Origin: Cytophagia bacterium
Lineage (GTDB): Bacteria > Bacteroidota > Bacteroidia > Cytophagales > Microscillaceae
Direction of reading: 5' to 3'
Assembly: GCA_004294005.1 (NCBI GenBank)
Contig: RDZP01000007.1
Location: forward strand, 1 to 52,143
Length of the DNA stretch: 52,143 nucleotides
The notes beneath the pieces were generated by a model. It was not told the DNA's origin, did not search any database, and saw only the letters and a list, made by a program, of their open reading frames with translations. Of the stretch, positions 46,081 to 52,143 are shown in pieces. The translations under genes and the position numbers were made by a program. Within the stretch, counting starts at the first letter, position 1. Each line of letters begins with the position of its first letter.

Positions 46081-47676
46081 ATGAAATTATCTACCATTAT
46101 TTTCTTTAGTGGCATTTTTTTCAGTGCCTTCCTACTTCCCATTTATTCTTATTCTCAAAATAATATTTATGATACCATTAATTTTGGTAAACAAAAAATA
46201 ATTTTTCCTTCTTCTTATTGGACAAATATTGAAAACAATGCGGAGGAATTGGAAAACAAATTTAATAACTGCATAAATTGTCAAAAACAAATTGACTTTA
46301 TTATTATGAGTCTGCCTTTGATAGAAGAAATATTAGAAAAAGAAAAATTGCCAAAAGAAATGAAATATATGGCATTTTTTTATAATCCAGATTTAGCAGG
46401 TACAAGAGATTCAAGCATTGCAGGATTTTGGCAGGCAAGACCTAATTTTTATGTAGATTTAGGATTAAGAAACCCCAAAATTCTAAAATCAAAAATAGAT
46501 GAGCGTTTTAATATTATTAAGACTACAAAAAAAGTGTGTAGTTTTATCAAAAAAGACAATGCTTTTTTTAATAATATTATCTTATCAATGGCATCTCTCG
46601 AAATTTCACTTGGTAAATTAAAAAATGATTTATCCACAATAGATAGTCAATATTATAATAAATATGCTCATAAAACATTTTTTTATCTTGATAATGAAAA
46701 AAAGGATTCTTATGCTAATTTTTTGTATAGATATTTGAGTTTTTCTTTATTTTTAGAGAAAATTATTGCCAATAAACCAACACATTTCAGATTTGTTCCT
46801 AAAGATTTTGAAATTAATAAATCTGTTTCAAAATTTACACGCGAAAGTATTGCAGAAAAAGATAAAAAAAATTTCAAACTTGATAATCATTGGATAAAGA
46901 AAAATTGTAAAAATCTCCCTGATGATGAATTGTATCAGGTTGTTATTAGAGAAGAATATACAAAAGATAATGTTACTTTTTTGTTGAATAAATTACCAAA
47001 AAATACACCACAAGTAAAGAAAAATGCTGAAATAAAAGAGGAAACCAAAGAAGAAGGAGAGGTAAGAAATGAAAATGCTGATGAGCAAGAGAAAAAAAAA
47101 GATGATGTTTCTCTGATAGAACAAGAAATAGAAAATAAAAACAATAACTCAACAGAAGTAAAAGGAGAAGAACACCAAGAAATAGAAAAAGAAGAGATAC
47201 CTTCTATTTTTCATACTGTCCAAAAAGGTGAAACTTTGTATGCTATCAGTAGAAAATACAATGAACCTGTTAAAGAGTTAAGATACAAAAATCATTTATC
47301 AAATCCCAATCATATTTTTTGTGGGCAAGTGTTACTTATCAAAGAAAAACCAAGTTTGAGAGGTGATAAAGGTGTTTTTTATATCGTACAAAAAGAAAAA
47401 AATATCCAAAATATTGCTAAAATGTATGATATAAGCCTCGATAAAATCCTTGAATTGAATCGATTTACCGAAAATACAATTTTAAAAAATGGGCAAATTA
47501 TCAAAATAAGTAATGAAAATAAATCCAATAAAATTATTAAAAATTATTTTTCTTTCAAAACTATTGACCTTAGAAATAATAAGAGAAAAAGACATCTTTG
47601 TTTGCAAAATAATTTAAAAATAATTACTAAAGCAAGCTCAAAATCAAAAAGGGCAAAGATTATAAAAAAATTATAA
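46081..47676 (+). CDS. LysM protein with degenerate transglycosylase-like domain
   Basis: The 531-residue secreted protein has a signal peptide (MKLSTIIFFSGIFFSAF, cleavage after YSYS), an N-terminal region related to the MltD-type lytic transglycosylases, a Glu/Lys-rich linker and two LysM domains (about 378-420, FHTVQKGETLYAISRKY; about 434-477, FYIVQKEKNIQNIAKMY). The transglycosylase segment LPKEMKYMAFFYNPDL then IAGFWQARPNFYVDLGL follows the family pattern, but the catalytic Glu of the ES motif is absent. It likely binds peptidoglycan without cutting it. The C-terminal ~40 residues are very basic. A possible -7 element TAATTTTG lies at 46033-46040. Confidence 0.78.
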   Translation: MKLSTIIFFSGIFFSAFLLPIYSYSQNNIYDTINFGKQKIIFPSSYWTNIENNAEELENKFNNCINCQKQIDFIIMSLPLIEEILEKEKLPKEMKYMAFFYNPDLAGTRDSSIAGFWQARPNFYVDLGLRNPKILKSKIDERFNIIKTTKKVCSFIKKDNAFFNNIILSMASLEISLGKLKNDLSTIDSQYYNKYAHKTFFYLDNEKKDSYANFLYRYLSFSLFLEKIIANKPTHFRFVPKDFEINKSVSKFTRESIAEKDKKNFKLDNHWIKKNCKNLPDDELYQVVIREEYTKDNVTFLLNKLPKNTPQVKKNAEIKEETKEEGEVRNENADEQEKKKDDVSLIEQEIENKNNNSTEVKGEEHQEIEKEEIPSIFHTVQKGETLYAISRKYNEPVKELRYKNHLSNPNHIFCGQVLLIKEKPSLRGDKGVFYIVQKEKNIQNIAKMYDISLDKILELNRFTENTILKNGQIIKISNENKSNKIIKNYFSFKTIDLRNNKRKRHLCLQNNLKIITKASSKSKRAKIIKKL

Positions 47677-47740
47677 AGAAAAATTTTTTATTAAAAATTA
47701 TAGTTGTAACTTTGCCAATAATAACTAAAAAATTAAAAAT

Positions 47741-48085
47741 ATGAAAAGTTTGGGCAGTTTTGCATTGGGACTTGTAACAGGTGCTGCATTAGGAGTAGGT
47801 GCAGGACTTCTATTAGCACCAAGCGAAGGAAAACAAGTACGCAGTCGATTAAGCTATCAACTCTCACGTCTTCGCGATCAATTGCGAGAAAGATTTTCGC
47901 AAAAGCCAAAAGAAGACGATTTATTATTTAATGACGCTAAAAGTGAAAGTGATGCGGTTACTAAATCAACCAAAAAAAGAGCCAATCAATTGACGGAAGA
48001 CCTTGATAAGTTGCTTACTGAACAATCAGTAGCCAACTCTAATGCTAATAAATCAAAAAAAAAAATAGTGAAAGTAGTCAGATAA
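47741..48085 (+). CDS. YtxH domain protein
   Basis: A 114-residue protein starting with one glycine/alanine-rich membrane helix (LGLVTGAALGVGAGLLLAPSEGKQVRSR, residues about 8-35, opening FALGLVTGAALGVGAGLL). That segment matches the YtxH family, including the LLAPSEGK motif. A charged helical tail follows with many Ser, Lys and Asp. YtxH proteins are general stress-associated membrane proteins of unknown mechanism. A -7 element TAACTTTG lies at 47707-47714. The stop codon is within the terminator hairpin. Confidence 0.85.
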   Translation: MKSLGSFALGLVTGAALGVGAGLLLAPSEGKQVRSRLSYQLSRLRDQLRERFSQKPKEDDLLFNDAKSESDAVTKSTKKRANQLTEDLDKLLTEQSVANSNANKSKKKIVKVVR

Positions 48086-48112
48086 AATATTTTTTGTCTG
48101 ACTACTTTTTTG
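48071..48112 (+). terminator. Terminator overlapping the YtxH stop codon
   Basis: AAAGTAGTCAGA (48071-48082) and TCTGACTACTTT (48097-48108) form a perfect stem with a T tract. The left arm lies within the last coding codons. Confidence 0.85.
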
Positions 48113-48132
48113 ATTTTTTTTTTTTCTATTAA

Positions 48133-48192
48133 TTTTGTGCAAGCGTCCACGCTTGCACAAAATAATAACTATTGCAAGCGTCCACGCTTGCA
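48133..48192. repeat. Two direct copies of an 18-bp palindrome upstream of the response regulator
   Basis: GCAAGCGTCCACGCTTGC occurs at 48139-48156 and 48174-48191, 35 bases apart. Each is a perfect palindrome apart from the central bases, and the first extends to TTTTGTGCAAGCGT and its complement. It is GC-rich in an AT-rich region. It may be a REP-type sequence or an operator of the downstream regulator gene. Confidence 0.8.
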
Positions 48193-48238
48193 TAGCTTGA
48201 ATTAAAAATGATAAAATCATATAAATCTTGGTATAAAA

Positions 48239-48937
48239 ATGGAAAATAAAGACATAATAAAGGTTTTGTTAGTAGATGATGAAGCAGATATTGTCGAATT
48301 ATTACAATATAACCTCGAAAAAGTAGGATATGAAGTCCAACACGCTTATAATGGTGTAGATGCAGTAGAAATTGCAAAAAAATTTGCCCCTGATTTGGTA
48401 TTGTTAGATATTATGATGCCAAGAATGGACGGCGTAGAAACGTGTAGATTGTTAAGAACTTTGCCACAAACTACTAATAGTTATATTATTTTTTTGACTG
48501 CAAGAGTTGAGGAATATTCTGAAATCGCCGCTTTTGAGGGGGGTGCAGATGATTACATCATCAAACCTATTAAACCACGTGCATTAGTGAGCCGAATTGC
48601 CGCCCTTTTTAGACGAGAACGTAAAAAAAAATATGAAAATGAAGATAAAATTATCATCGATAAACTTGTTATTAATAGAGTAAGTTATACAGTAGAATTG
48701 CAAGGAGAACAAATTATTTTACCTAAAAAAGAATTTGAATTGTTGTATTTTATGGCACAACATCCTAACAAAGTTTTTAGTCGTGATGATTTGTTGCATA
48801 ATATTTGGGGAGTAGATATTTATGTATTGCCACGTACAGTAGATGTTCATATCAGAAAAATAAGAGAAAAAATTGGTGAAAAATACATTTATACTGTCAA
48901 AAGCGTAGGCTATAAATTTTCACCCGAAGGAGAATAA
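48239..48937 (+). CDS. OmpR/PhoB-family response regulator
   Basis: The 232-residue protein has a receiver domain (VLLVDDEADIVELL near 9-22, phospho-acceptor Asp57 in LVLLDIMMPRMDG, Lys at FEGGADDYIIKPI) and a C-terminal OmpR-type winged helix (LPKKEFELLYFMAQHPNKVFSRDDLL, and VLPRTVDVHIRKIREKIGEKYIYTVKSVGYKF in parts). It binds DNA when phosphorylated by a histidine kinase. No kinase gene is adjacent, so it is an orphan here. The next gene starts 1 base after its stop codon, which suggests coupling. The signal and targets are unknown. Confidence 0.93.
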   Translation: MENKDIIKVLLVDDEADIVELLQYNLEKVGYEVQHAYNGVDAVEIAKKFAPDLVLLDIMMPRMDGVETCRLLRTLPQTTNSYIIFLTARVEEYSEIAAFEGGADDYIIKPIKPRALVSRIAALFRRERKKKYENEDKIIIDKLVINRVSYTVELQGEQIILPKKEFELLYFMAQHPNKVFSRDDLLHNIWGVDIYVLPRTVDVHIRKIREKIGEKYIYTVKSVGYKFSPEGE

Positions 48938-48938
48938 A

Positions 48939-49766
48939 ATGTCGATTTTAATTGCTGATAGCGGTGGCACAAAAACCACTTGGCTCTATCAAAACCAACA
49001 ATACGAATCAATTGGACTTAATCCAAATGGTATGAATGAAATTGATATTGAAAATCATATCAAAAATGAAATACAAAATCAATTCAAAGATGTAAAAAAA
49101 ATATATTTTTATGGGGCAGGTTGTGCCACTCAAAATAATCAATTATTGATGAAAAATATATTTTCCCGATATTTTCCAACTGCTTTTGTTGCTATCGAAA
49201 ATGATTTGATGGCAGTAGCAAAAGTCTTTTGTGGTGATGAAAAAGGAACTATTGGTATTTTGGGGACAGGTTCTAATATTGCTTATTTTGACGGAAAAAA
49301 ACTATATGGTGAAGAATTGAATTTGGGTTATATTTTGGGCGACGAAGGAAGTGGTGCTTATTTAGGAAAAAAATTATTGATTGATTTTTTACACCAAAAA
49401 TTACCAAAAAATATTCATCAAAAATTACTCGATACTTATCCTGATTTAAACCGAAATTTTATTATTGATGCTATTTACAAACAAAAAAATGCCAATCGTT
49501 TTTTAGCCAAATTTGCGGTTTTTTTGAACCAAAATAGAGAAGATAACTATATTTTTGAATTGATTGATAATGCTTTTTCTACTTTTTTATCTACTTATCT
49601 TCCTTTATTACCTAAAGAAAGTCAAAAATTTCCTTTGCATTTTGTAGGTGGCGTTGCATATCATTTTCAAGATATTCTTTTCAAAAATATCGAAAAAAAT
49701 AATTATATCACAGGCGAAGTTGCACAAAATCCTATCGAAAAACTTAAAAAATACCATTATTCTTAG
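48939..49766 (+). CDS. BadF/BadG/BcrA/BcrD-type ATPase, sugar-kinase-like
   Basis: A 275-residue protein of the ASKHA fold. The phosphate-1 motif is ILIADSGGTKTTWLY near residue 3-17, and the second phosphate loop is GILGTGSNIAYFDGKKLY, followed by LGYILGDEGSGAYLGKKLL. In Bacteroidota this family often acts as an N-acetylglucosamine kinase or cell-wall amino-sugar kinase; benzoyl-CoA reductase activator is unlikely given the length and absence of partners. It is 1 base after the response regulator gene, so the two are coupled. Substrate is inferred from family only. Confidence 0.85.
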   Translation: MSILIADSGGTKTTWLYQNQQYESIGLNPNGMNEIDIENHIKNEIQNQFKDVKKIYFYGAGCATQNNQLLMKNIFSRYFPTAFVAIENDLMAVAKVFCGDEKGTIGILGTGSNIAYFDGKKLYGEELNLGYILGDEGSGAYLGKKLLIDFLHQKLPKNIHQKLLDTYPDLNRNFIIDAIYKQKNANRFLAKFAVFLNQNREDNYIFELIDNAFSTFLSTYLPLLPKESQKFPLHFVGGVAYHFQDILFKNIEKNNYITGEVAQNPIEKLKKYHYS

Positions 49767-49790
49767 AAACTCAAAAAAGAAAAATAAAGA

Positions 49791-49930
49791 AATTTTGGGC
49801 GATTACGGGTGGTGGTGCTACAAATGTAATGTTTTGTCCTGTTGAACGAAGTGAAGCATTTTTACCATTGAATAGCATTTTGCGAACAAAAAGGTAGATT
49901 TTTCGCTTCACTCAAAAAAACAAAAACATT
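49791..49930 (+). repeat. Divergent member of the dispersed element family (copy E)
   Basis: It opens with the same AATTTTGGGCGATTACGGG as copies A-D but then changes. A different hairpin follows (AATGTTTTGT facing ACAAAAACATT, and GTGAAGC facing GCTTCAC). The usual TATCCCTATCGCG end is not seen. It is probably a divergent or recombined copy. Confidence 0.6.
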
Positions 49931-49957
49931 ATAAGTATAACACCATCTTATTTTGAT

Positions 49958-50275
49958 TTAATTGTTAATAAATTGGCTTACATTGTCCCAAGTACCACCA
50001 TTGGTTACATTAGTGTAGCCATTTTGTTCTAAAATAGATTTTGCTTGACCGCTACGGCTACCACTTCTACAAAAAACGATGATATTTTTTTTGTCTTTGA
50101 ATTTTGAAAGTTGGCTTTGTATTTTATCCAAAGGAATGTTGGTAGCACCTTTTACACTACCCGATTCAAACTCTTGTGGAGTACGTACATCTACCAAATA
50201 AGCACCTTCTTTAATAATGGCTGCAAGGTCTACTTTATTACCTTGACCAAAAAGATTTTTCAGAATTTCGAACAT
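49958..50275 (-). CDS. Rhodanese-like protein
   Basis: A 105-residue single rhodanese domain. The active-site loop is CRSGSRSG with Cys69 (VFCRSGSRS), and the start motif is VDVRTPQEFESG (29-40), followed by GATNIPLD. The cysteine carries a persulfide for transfer to acceptors such as thiosulfate-derived or protein targets. No signal peptide, so it is cytoplasmic. It is the last gene of a minus-strand operon with DUF6132 and TauE. The operon makes it likely that it handles sulfane sulfur, with the TauE protein exporting the product. Confidence 0.92.
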   Translation of the reverse strand: MFEILKNLFGQGNKVDLAAIIKEGAYLVDVRTPQEFESGSVKGATNIPLDKIQSQLSKFKDKKNIIVFCRSGSRSGQAKSILEQNGYTNVTNGGTWDNVSQFINN

Positions 50276-50304
50276 AATTGTTATTATTAAAATGGATATT
50301 AAAA

Positions 50305-50517
50305 TTATTTTACTTTTTTAAAATGTATTTCTTCTTTTTTAAAAATATTAAAAAATAAACTACCCATCAAAGCACCATACAAAGTGCTATTGATTGGTTG
50401 AGAAGTAATAGCACAAGAACCACTTGCGCATCCTATAAAGTGATAGTACAAATAACCTGCAATAGCACCAATGATTAATCCTAAGATTGTTAATTTGTTA
50501 TTTTTTATAATTTTCAT
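50305..50517 (-). CDS. DUF6132 family membrane protein
   Basis: The 70-residue protein has one or two short membrane helices and the conserved segment GYLYYHFIGCASGSCAITSQ (about 21-40), with GCxSGxCAIT and the following PINSTLYG motif typical of DUF6132. The two cysteines may be redox-active or bind a persulfide. It lies between TauE/SafE and rhodanese genes, 29 bases before the rhodanese, so it is probably part of a sulfur-handling operon. Function beyond that is unknown. Confidence 0.82.
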   Translation of the reverse strand: MKIIKNNKLTILGLIIGAIAGYLYYHFIGCASGSCAITSQPINSTLYGALMGSLFFNIFKKEEIHFKKVK

Positions 50518-50559
50518 TTTCTATGATTTGAGCGTTTTTATTTAGTTAATATTCTATTT

Positions 50560-51363
50560 TTAAGTATTTAATTTTGTTATTTGTTTGAAAATAATATAAA
50601 TGCCCATCACCAAAATAAACCAACCAAATGCAGGCTTTAGTTTTGAACCATCTATTTTTTTTGAAAGTATAGTACCTATCAATATCCCTATTACAGCAAA
50701 AATAGAAACAATCGTTAATAAATTCCAATTGATAATAGTAGCCTCATTTTCTCCAAAAAAACCTATCAAAGATTTGGCTGCAATAATAACCAACGAAGTG
50801 CCTACTGCTTCTTTCATTGGTAATTTGGAAAGAATAACCAAAGCAGGAATAATTAGAAAGCCCCCGCCAGCACCCACCAAACCTGTCAATATACCTATAA
50901 TACTACCCTCAATAAGAATCAATGGATAGTTAAATTGTTGTTCTTCTTCCTTATCAATACTTTTCTTTTTATCTTTTTTAATCATTGTGTAGGAGGCGGC
51001 TATCATCAATATTGCAAAAAGCAACATCATCAATATATTTTTTGTAAACATAAAACCACCTATCATAAATACTTCTTTTGGAATAGCAGGCACAATATAA
51101 GCACGCGTCAAAAAAACAGCAACGATAGACGGAATACCAAAAATAATAGCCGTTTTTATATTTACAAGTCCATTTCTAAAATAGGAAACAGAACCAATAA
51201 CACTTGTAAGCCCCACAATAAAAAGTGAGTAAGAGGTTGCCACTACTTCATCTACTCCAAAAAGATATACCAAAACAGGTACGGTCAAAATACTACCTCC
51301 ACCACCTATTAAACCCAATGTGATACCTATAAAAACAGAAGCAATGTAACCTATAATTTCCAT
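50560..51363 (-). CDS. TauE/SafE-family anion permease
   Basis: A 267-residue protein with about eight membrane helices and internal repeats. Typical motifs are the early IGLGLIGGGGSILTVP-type segment (here GITLGLIGGGGSILTVPVLV, residues 13-32) and the second repeat GILTGLVGAGGGFLIIPALV. The family moves sulfite, sulfonates or other organosulfur anions across the inner membrane. With rhodanese, DUF6132 and an ArsR-type regulator alongside, sulfite or thiosulfate-related export is the best guess, though the substrate is not shown by sequence. Confidence 0.9.
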   Translation of the reverse strand: MEIIGYIASVFIGITLGLIGGGGSILTVPVLVYLFGVDEVVATSYSLFIVGLTSVIGSVSYFRNGLVNIKTAIIFGIPSIVAVFLTRAYIVPAIPKEVFMIGGFMFTKNILMMLLFAILMIAASYTMIKKDKKKSIDKEEEQQFNYPLILIEGSIIGILTGLVGAGGGFLIIPALVILSKLPMKEAVGTSLVIIAAKSLIGFFGENEATIINWNLLTIVSIFAVIGILIGTILSKKIDGSKLKPAFGWFILVMGIYIIFKQITKLNT

Positions 51364-51454
51364 AATTATTATTTAAAATTCTTTTTAATGTTTTCAATGA
51401 TGCACAATGATTGAATGAGGTAAGTTATAAAAAAATAAAATGATTCTAAAAATA

Positions 51455-51477
51455 TAAAGATAGTTATGTTTCTATCT
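51455..51477 (-). promoter_or_regulatory. Predicted operator and -7 element before the TauE operon
   Basis: AGATAGTTATGTTTCTATCT (51458-51477) is an imperfect palindrome (GATAG with CTATC at its ends). Its right side on the minus strand gives TATCTTTA (51462-51455), one base off TAnnTTTG. The same 20-mer, with two changes, lies over the ArsR promoter at 51829-51848, so it is a good candidate site for the ArsR protein. Confidence 0.7.
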
Positions 51478-51493
51478 ATTATTATAAATTTTT

Positions 51494-51799
51494 TTATAAC
51501 TCATCACAACAATTTTCCAAACAATTTATAATGTTAATCATCTTAGGAAAACGCAATGAAACATATTTATTTCGTCCAACTTTTTTAGATATTAAAACTC
51601 CCTTATCTTCTAACAATGTTATTTGTTGTGAAGCAATTGCTTGTTCTAAATTTAACGCTTCCTGCAACTCAAGTACAGTCATCTGTTCATTTTCTGTCAA
51701 TAAATCTACAATAGCCAATCTTACAGGGTGCGCAATTACTCTTAACATATTGACTGCTGATAGTAATTTGCTTGCTTCGATTCTTTCATTGAGTACCAT
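51494..51799 (-). CDS. ArsR/SmtB-family transcriptional regulator
   Basis: The 101-residue protein is a winged-helix regulator: an RVIAHPVRLAIVDLL helix near 20-34, the TVLELQEALNLEQAIASQQITLLEDKGVL recognition region (LEQAIASQQITLLE as core) and the wing KKVGRNKYVSLRF. Cysteines are only at the C-terminus (NCLENCC, about 93-98). The N-terminal cysteine used by BigR/SqrR-type persulfide sensors is not in the expected place, so the mode of sensing is open. It is likely a repressor of itself and of the TauE-rhodanese operon. Confidence 0.88.
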   Translation of the reverse strand: MVLNERIEASKLLSAVNMLRVIAHPVRLAIVDLLTENEQMTVLELQEALNLEQAIASQQITLLEDKGVLISKKVGRNKYVSLRFPKMINIINCLENCCDEL

Positions 51800-51826
51800 T
51801 TTTATATCCTTTTAAATTATAGATAC

Positions 51827-51858
51827 AAAGATAGTGATGTTTCTATGTAATTTCCAAA
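51827..51858 (-). promoter_or_regulatory. ArsR promoter with overlapping operator
   Basis: On the minus strand TTTG (51858-51855), a 20-base spacer and TATCTTTG (51834-51827) form a consensus promoter. The palindrome AGATAGTGATGTTTCTATGT (51829-51848) overlaps the -7 element and spacer, so bound regulator would block the polymerase. Confidence 0.75.
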
Positions 51859-51881
51859 TTTTTTATCCTTTTTTTTTAATT

Positions 51882-52007
51882 ATGAAAAAATTAGTGTTCA
51901 AATTAGCATTTTTTACGTCAATTTCATTAATATTCCGAAAATATATATATTGTATTTTTCTTACATTTGTATTGCTTACATTAGTCTTCTATATTTTGAA
52001 ATACTGA
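51882..52007 (+). CDS. Possible 41-residue hydrophobic peptide
   Basis: An ATG at 51882 opens a 41-codon frame ending TGA at 52005-52007. The product is hydrophobic, with two short apolar stretches (KLAFFTSISLIF and CIFLTFVLLTLVFYIL). No ribosome-binding site or promoter is clear and no family is recognised. It could be a small membrane peptide or chance in AT-rich DNA. The rest of 51859-52045 holds nothing else I can support. Confidence 0.2.
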   Translation: MKKLVFKLAFFTSISLIFRKYIYCIFLTFVLLTLVFYILKY

Positions 52008-52045
52008 TTTTACTTTTTGATGTATATTTACTAAAGAACAAAGCG

Positions 52046-52143
52046 AATTTGGGCGATTACGTGCTATCGTGCAAAGCACAGAGCCAAAAAAGAGAGAAAA
52101 AACTCGCAAAGCCTCGTTTTTCTCTCTTTTTGTCTCTGCAAGT
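52046..52143 (+). repeat. Dispersed palindromic element, copy D (cut by window end)
   Basis: It starts AATTTGGGCGATTACGTGC and keeps GTGCAAAGCAC and the AGAGAGAAAAA stem around CTCGCAAAGCCTCG. It runs off the window at GTCTCTGCAAGT, where the other copies continue to TGCTTCTATC. Confidence 0.88.

Noticed and set aside
48133-48192. CRISPR array
   Set aside because: There are only two repeat units, each palindromic, with one 17-base gap and no cas genes.

Overview
The window is an AT-rich chromosomal segment of a Bacteroidota bacterium, most likely of the Cytophagales/Flammeovirga type. Four things point there: a type IX secretion/gliding signature (GldH lipoprotein, a gliding-associated C-terminal sorting domain, a PorE-like OmpA lipoprotein); the alternative complex III plus aa3 oxidase gene order; promoters of the Bacteroidota type (TTTG, about 20 bases, TAnnTTTG) upstream of many genes; and dispersed palindromic repeats. 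The placement is inferred from gene content; no rRNA or tRNA gene was recognised.

Layout. 1-2877: a truncated giant LamG surface protein on the minus strand. 3.5-5.1 kb: a membrane-anchored glutamate-synthase-like flavoprotein. 5.2-10 kb: an accessory block with a superfamily I helicase (minus) divergent from a methyltransferase/HNH restriction pair (plus). 10-21 kb: envelope and gliding genes (PorE-like lipoprotein, TPR protein, T9SS cargo, gldH), small secreted proteins, a phasin-like protein, an unpaired CoA-transferase A subunit and ruvB. 21.7-37.5 kb: thirteen co-directional respiratory genes, namely actABCDEF, coxBA, the haem A biosynthesis genes ctaA and ctaB, two subunit III genes and a subunit IV gene. 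Together they carry electrons from menaquinol through alternative complex III to an aa3-type oxidase. 37.8-40.4 kb: a PyrR-like phosphoribosyltransferase, an M23 peptidase and an unknown secreted protein. 40.4-45.9 kb: a minus-strand run yidC, DUF262, HEPN, tcdA, DoxX, lptC, in which the DUF262-HEPN pair looks like a defence or toxin module inserted among housekeeping genes. 46-49.8 kb: a LysM protein with a degenerate transglycosylase domain, a YtxH protein, an orphan response regulator and a sugar-kinase-like ATPase. 50-51.8 kb: a small sulfur operon (TauE/SafE, DUF6132, rhodanese) beside an ArsR-type regulator.

The observations most worth a second look are: a matching palindromic operator over the promoters of both the ArsR gene and the TauE-rhodanese operon; the DUF262-HEPN pair; the helicase with a toxin-like N-terminus and ankyrin-like C-terminus next to the restriction system; a ~118-bp dispersed palindromic element present four times plus a divergent fifth copy; a 134-bp nested palindrome before ruvB; a pair of 18-bp palindromes upstream of the response regulator; and a LysM protein whose transglycosylase domain has lost its catalytic glutamate.
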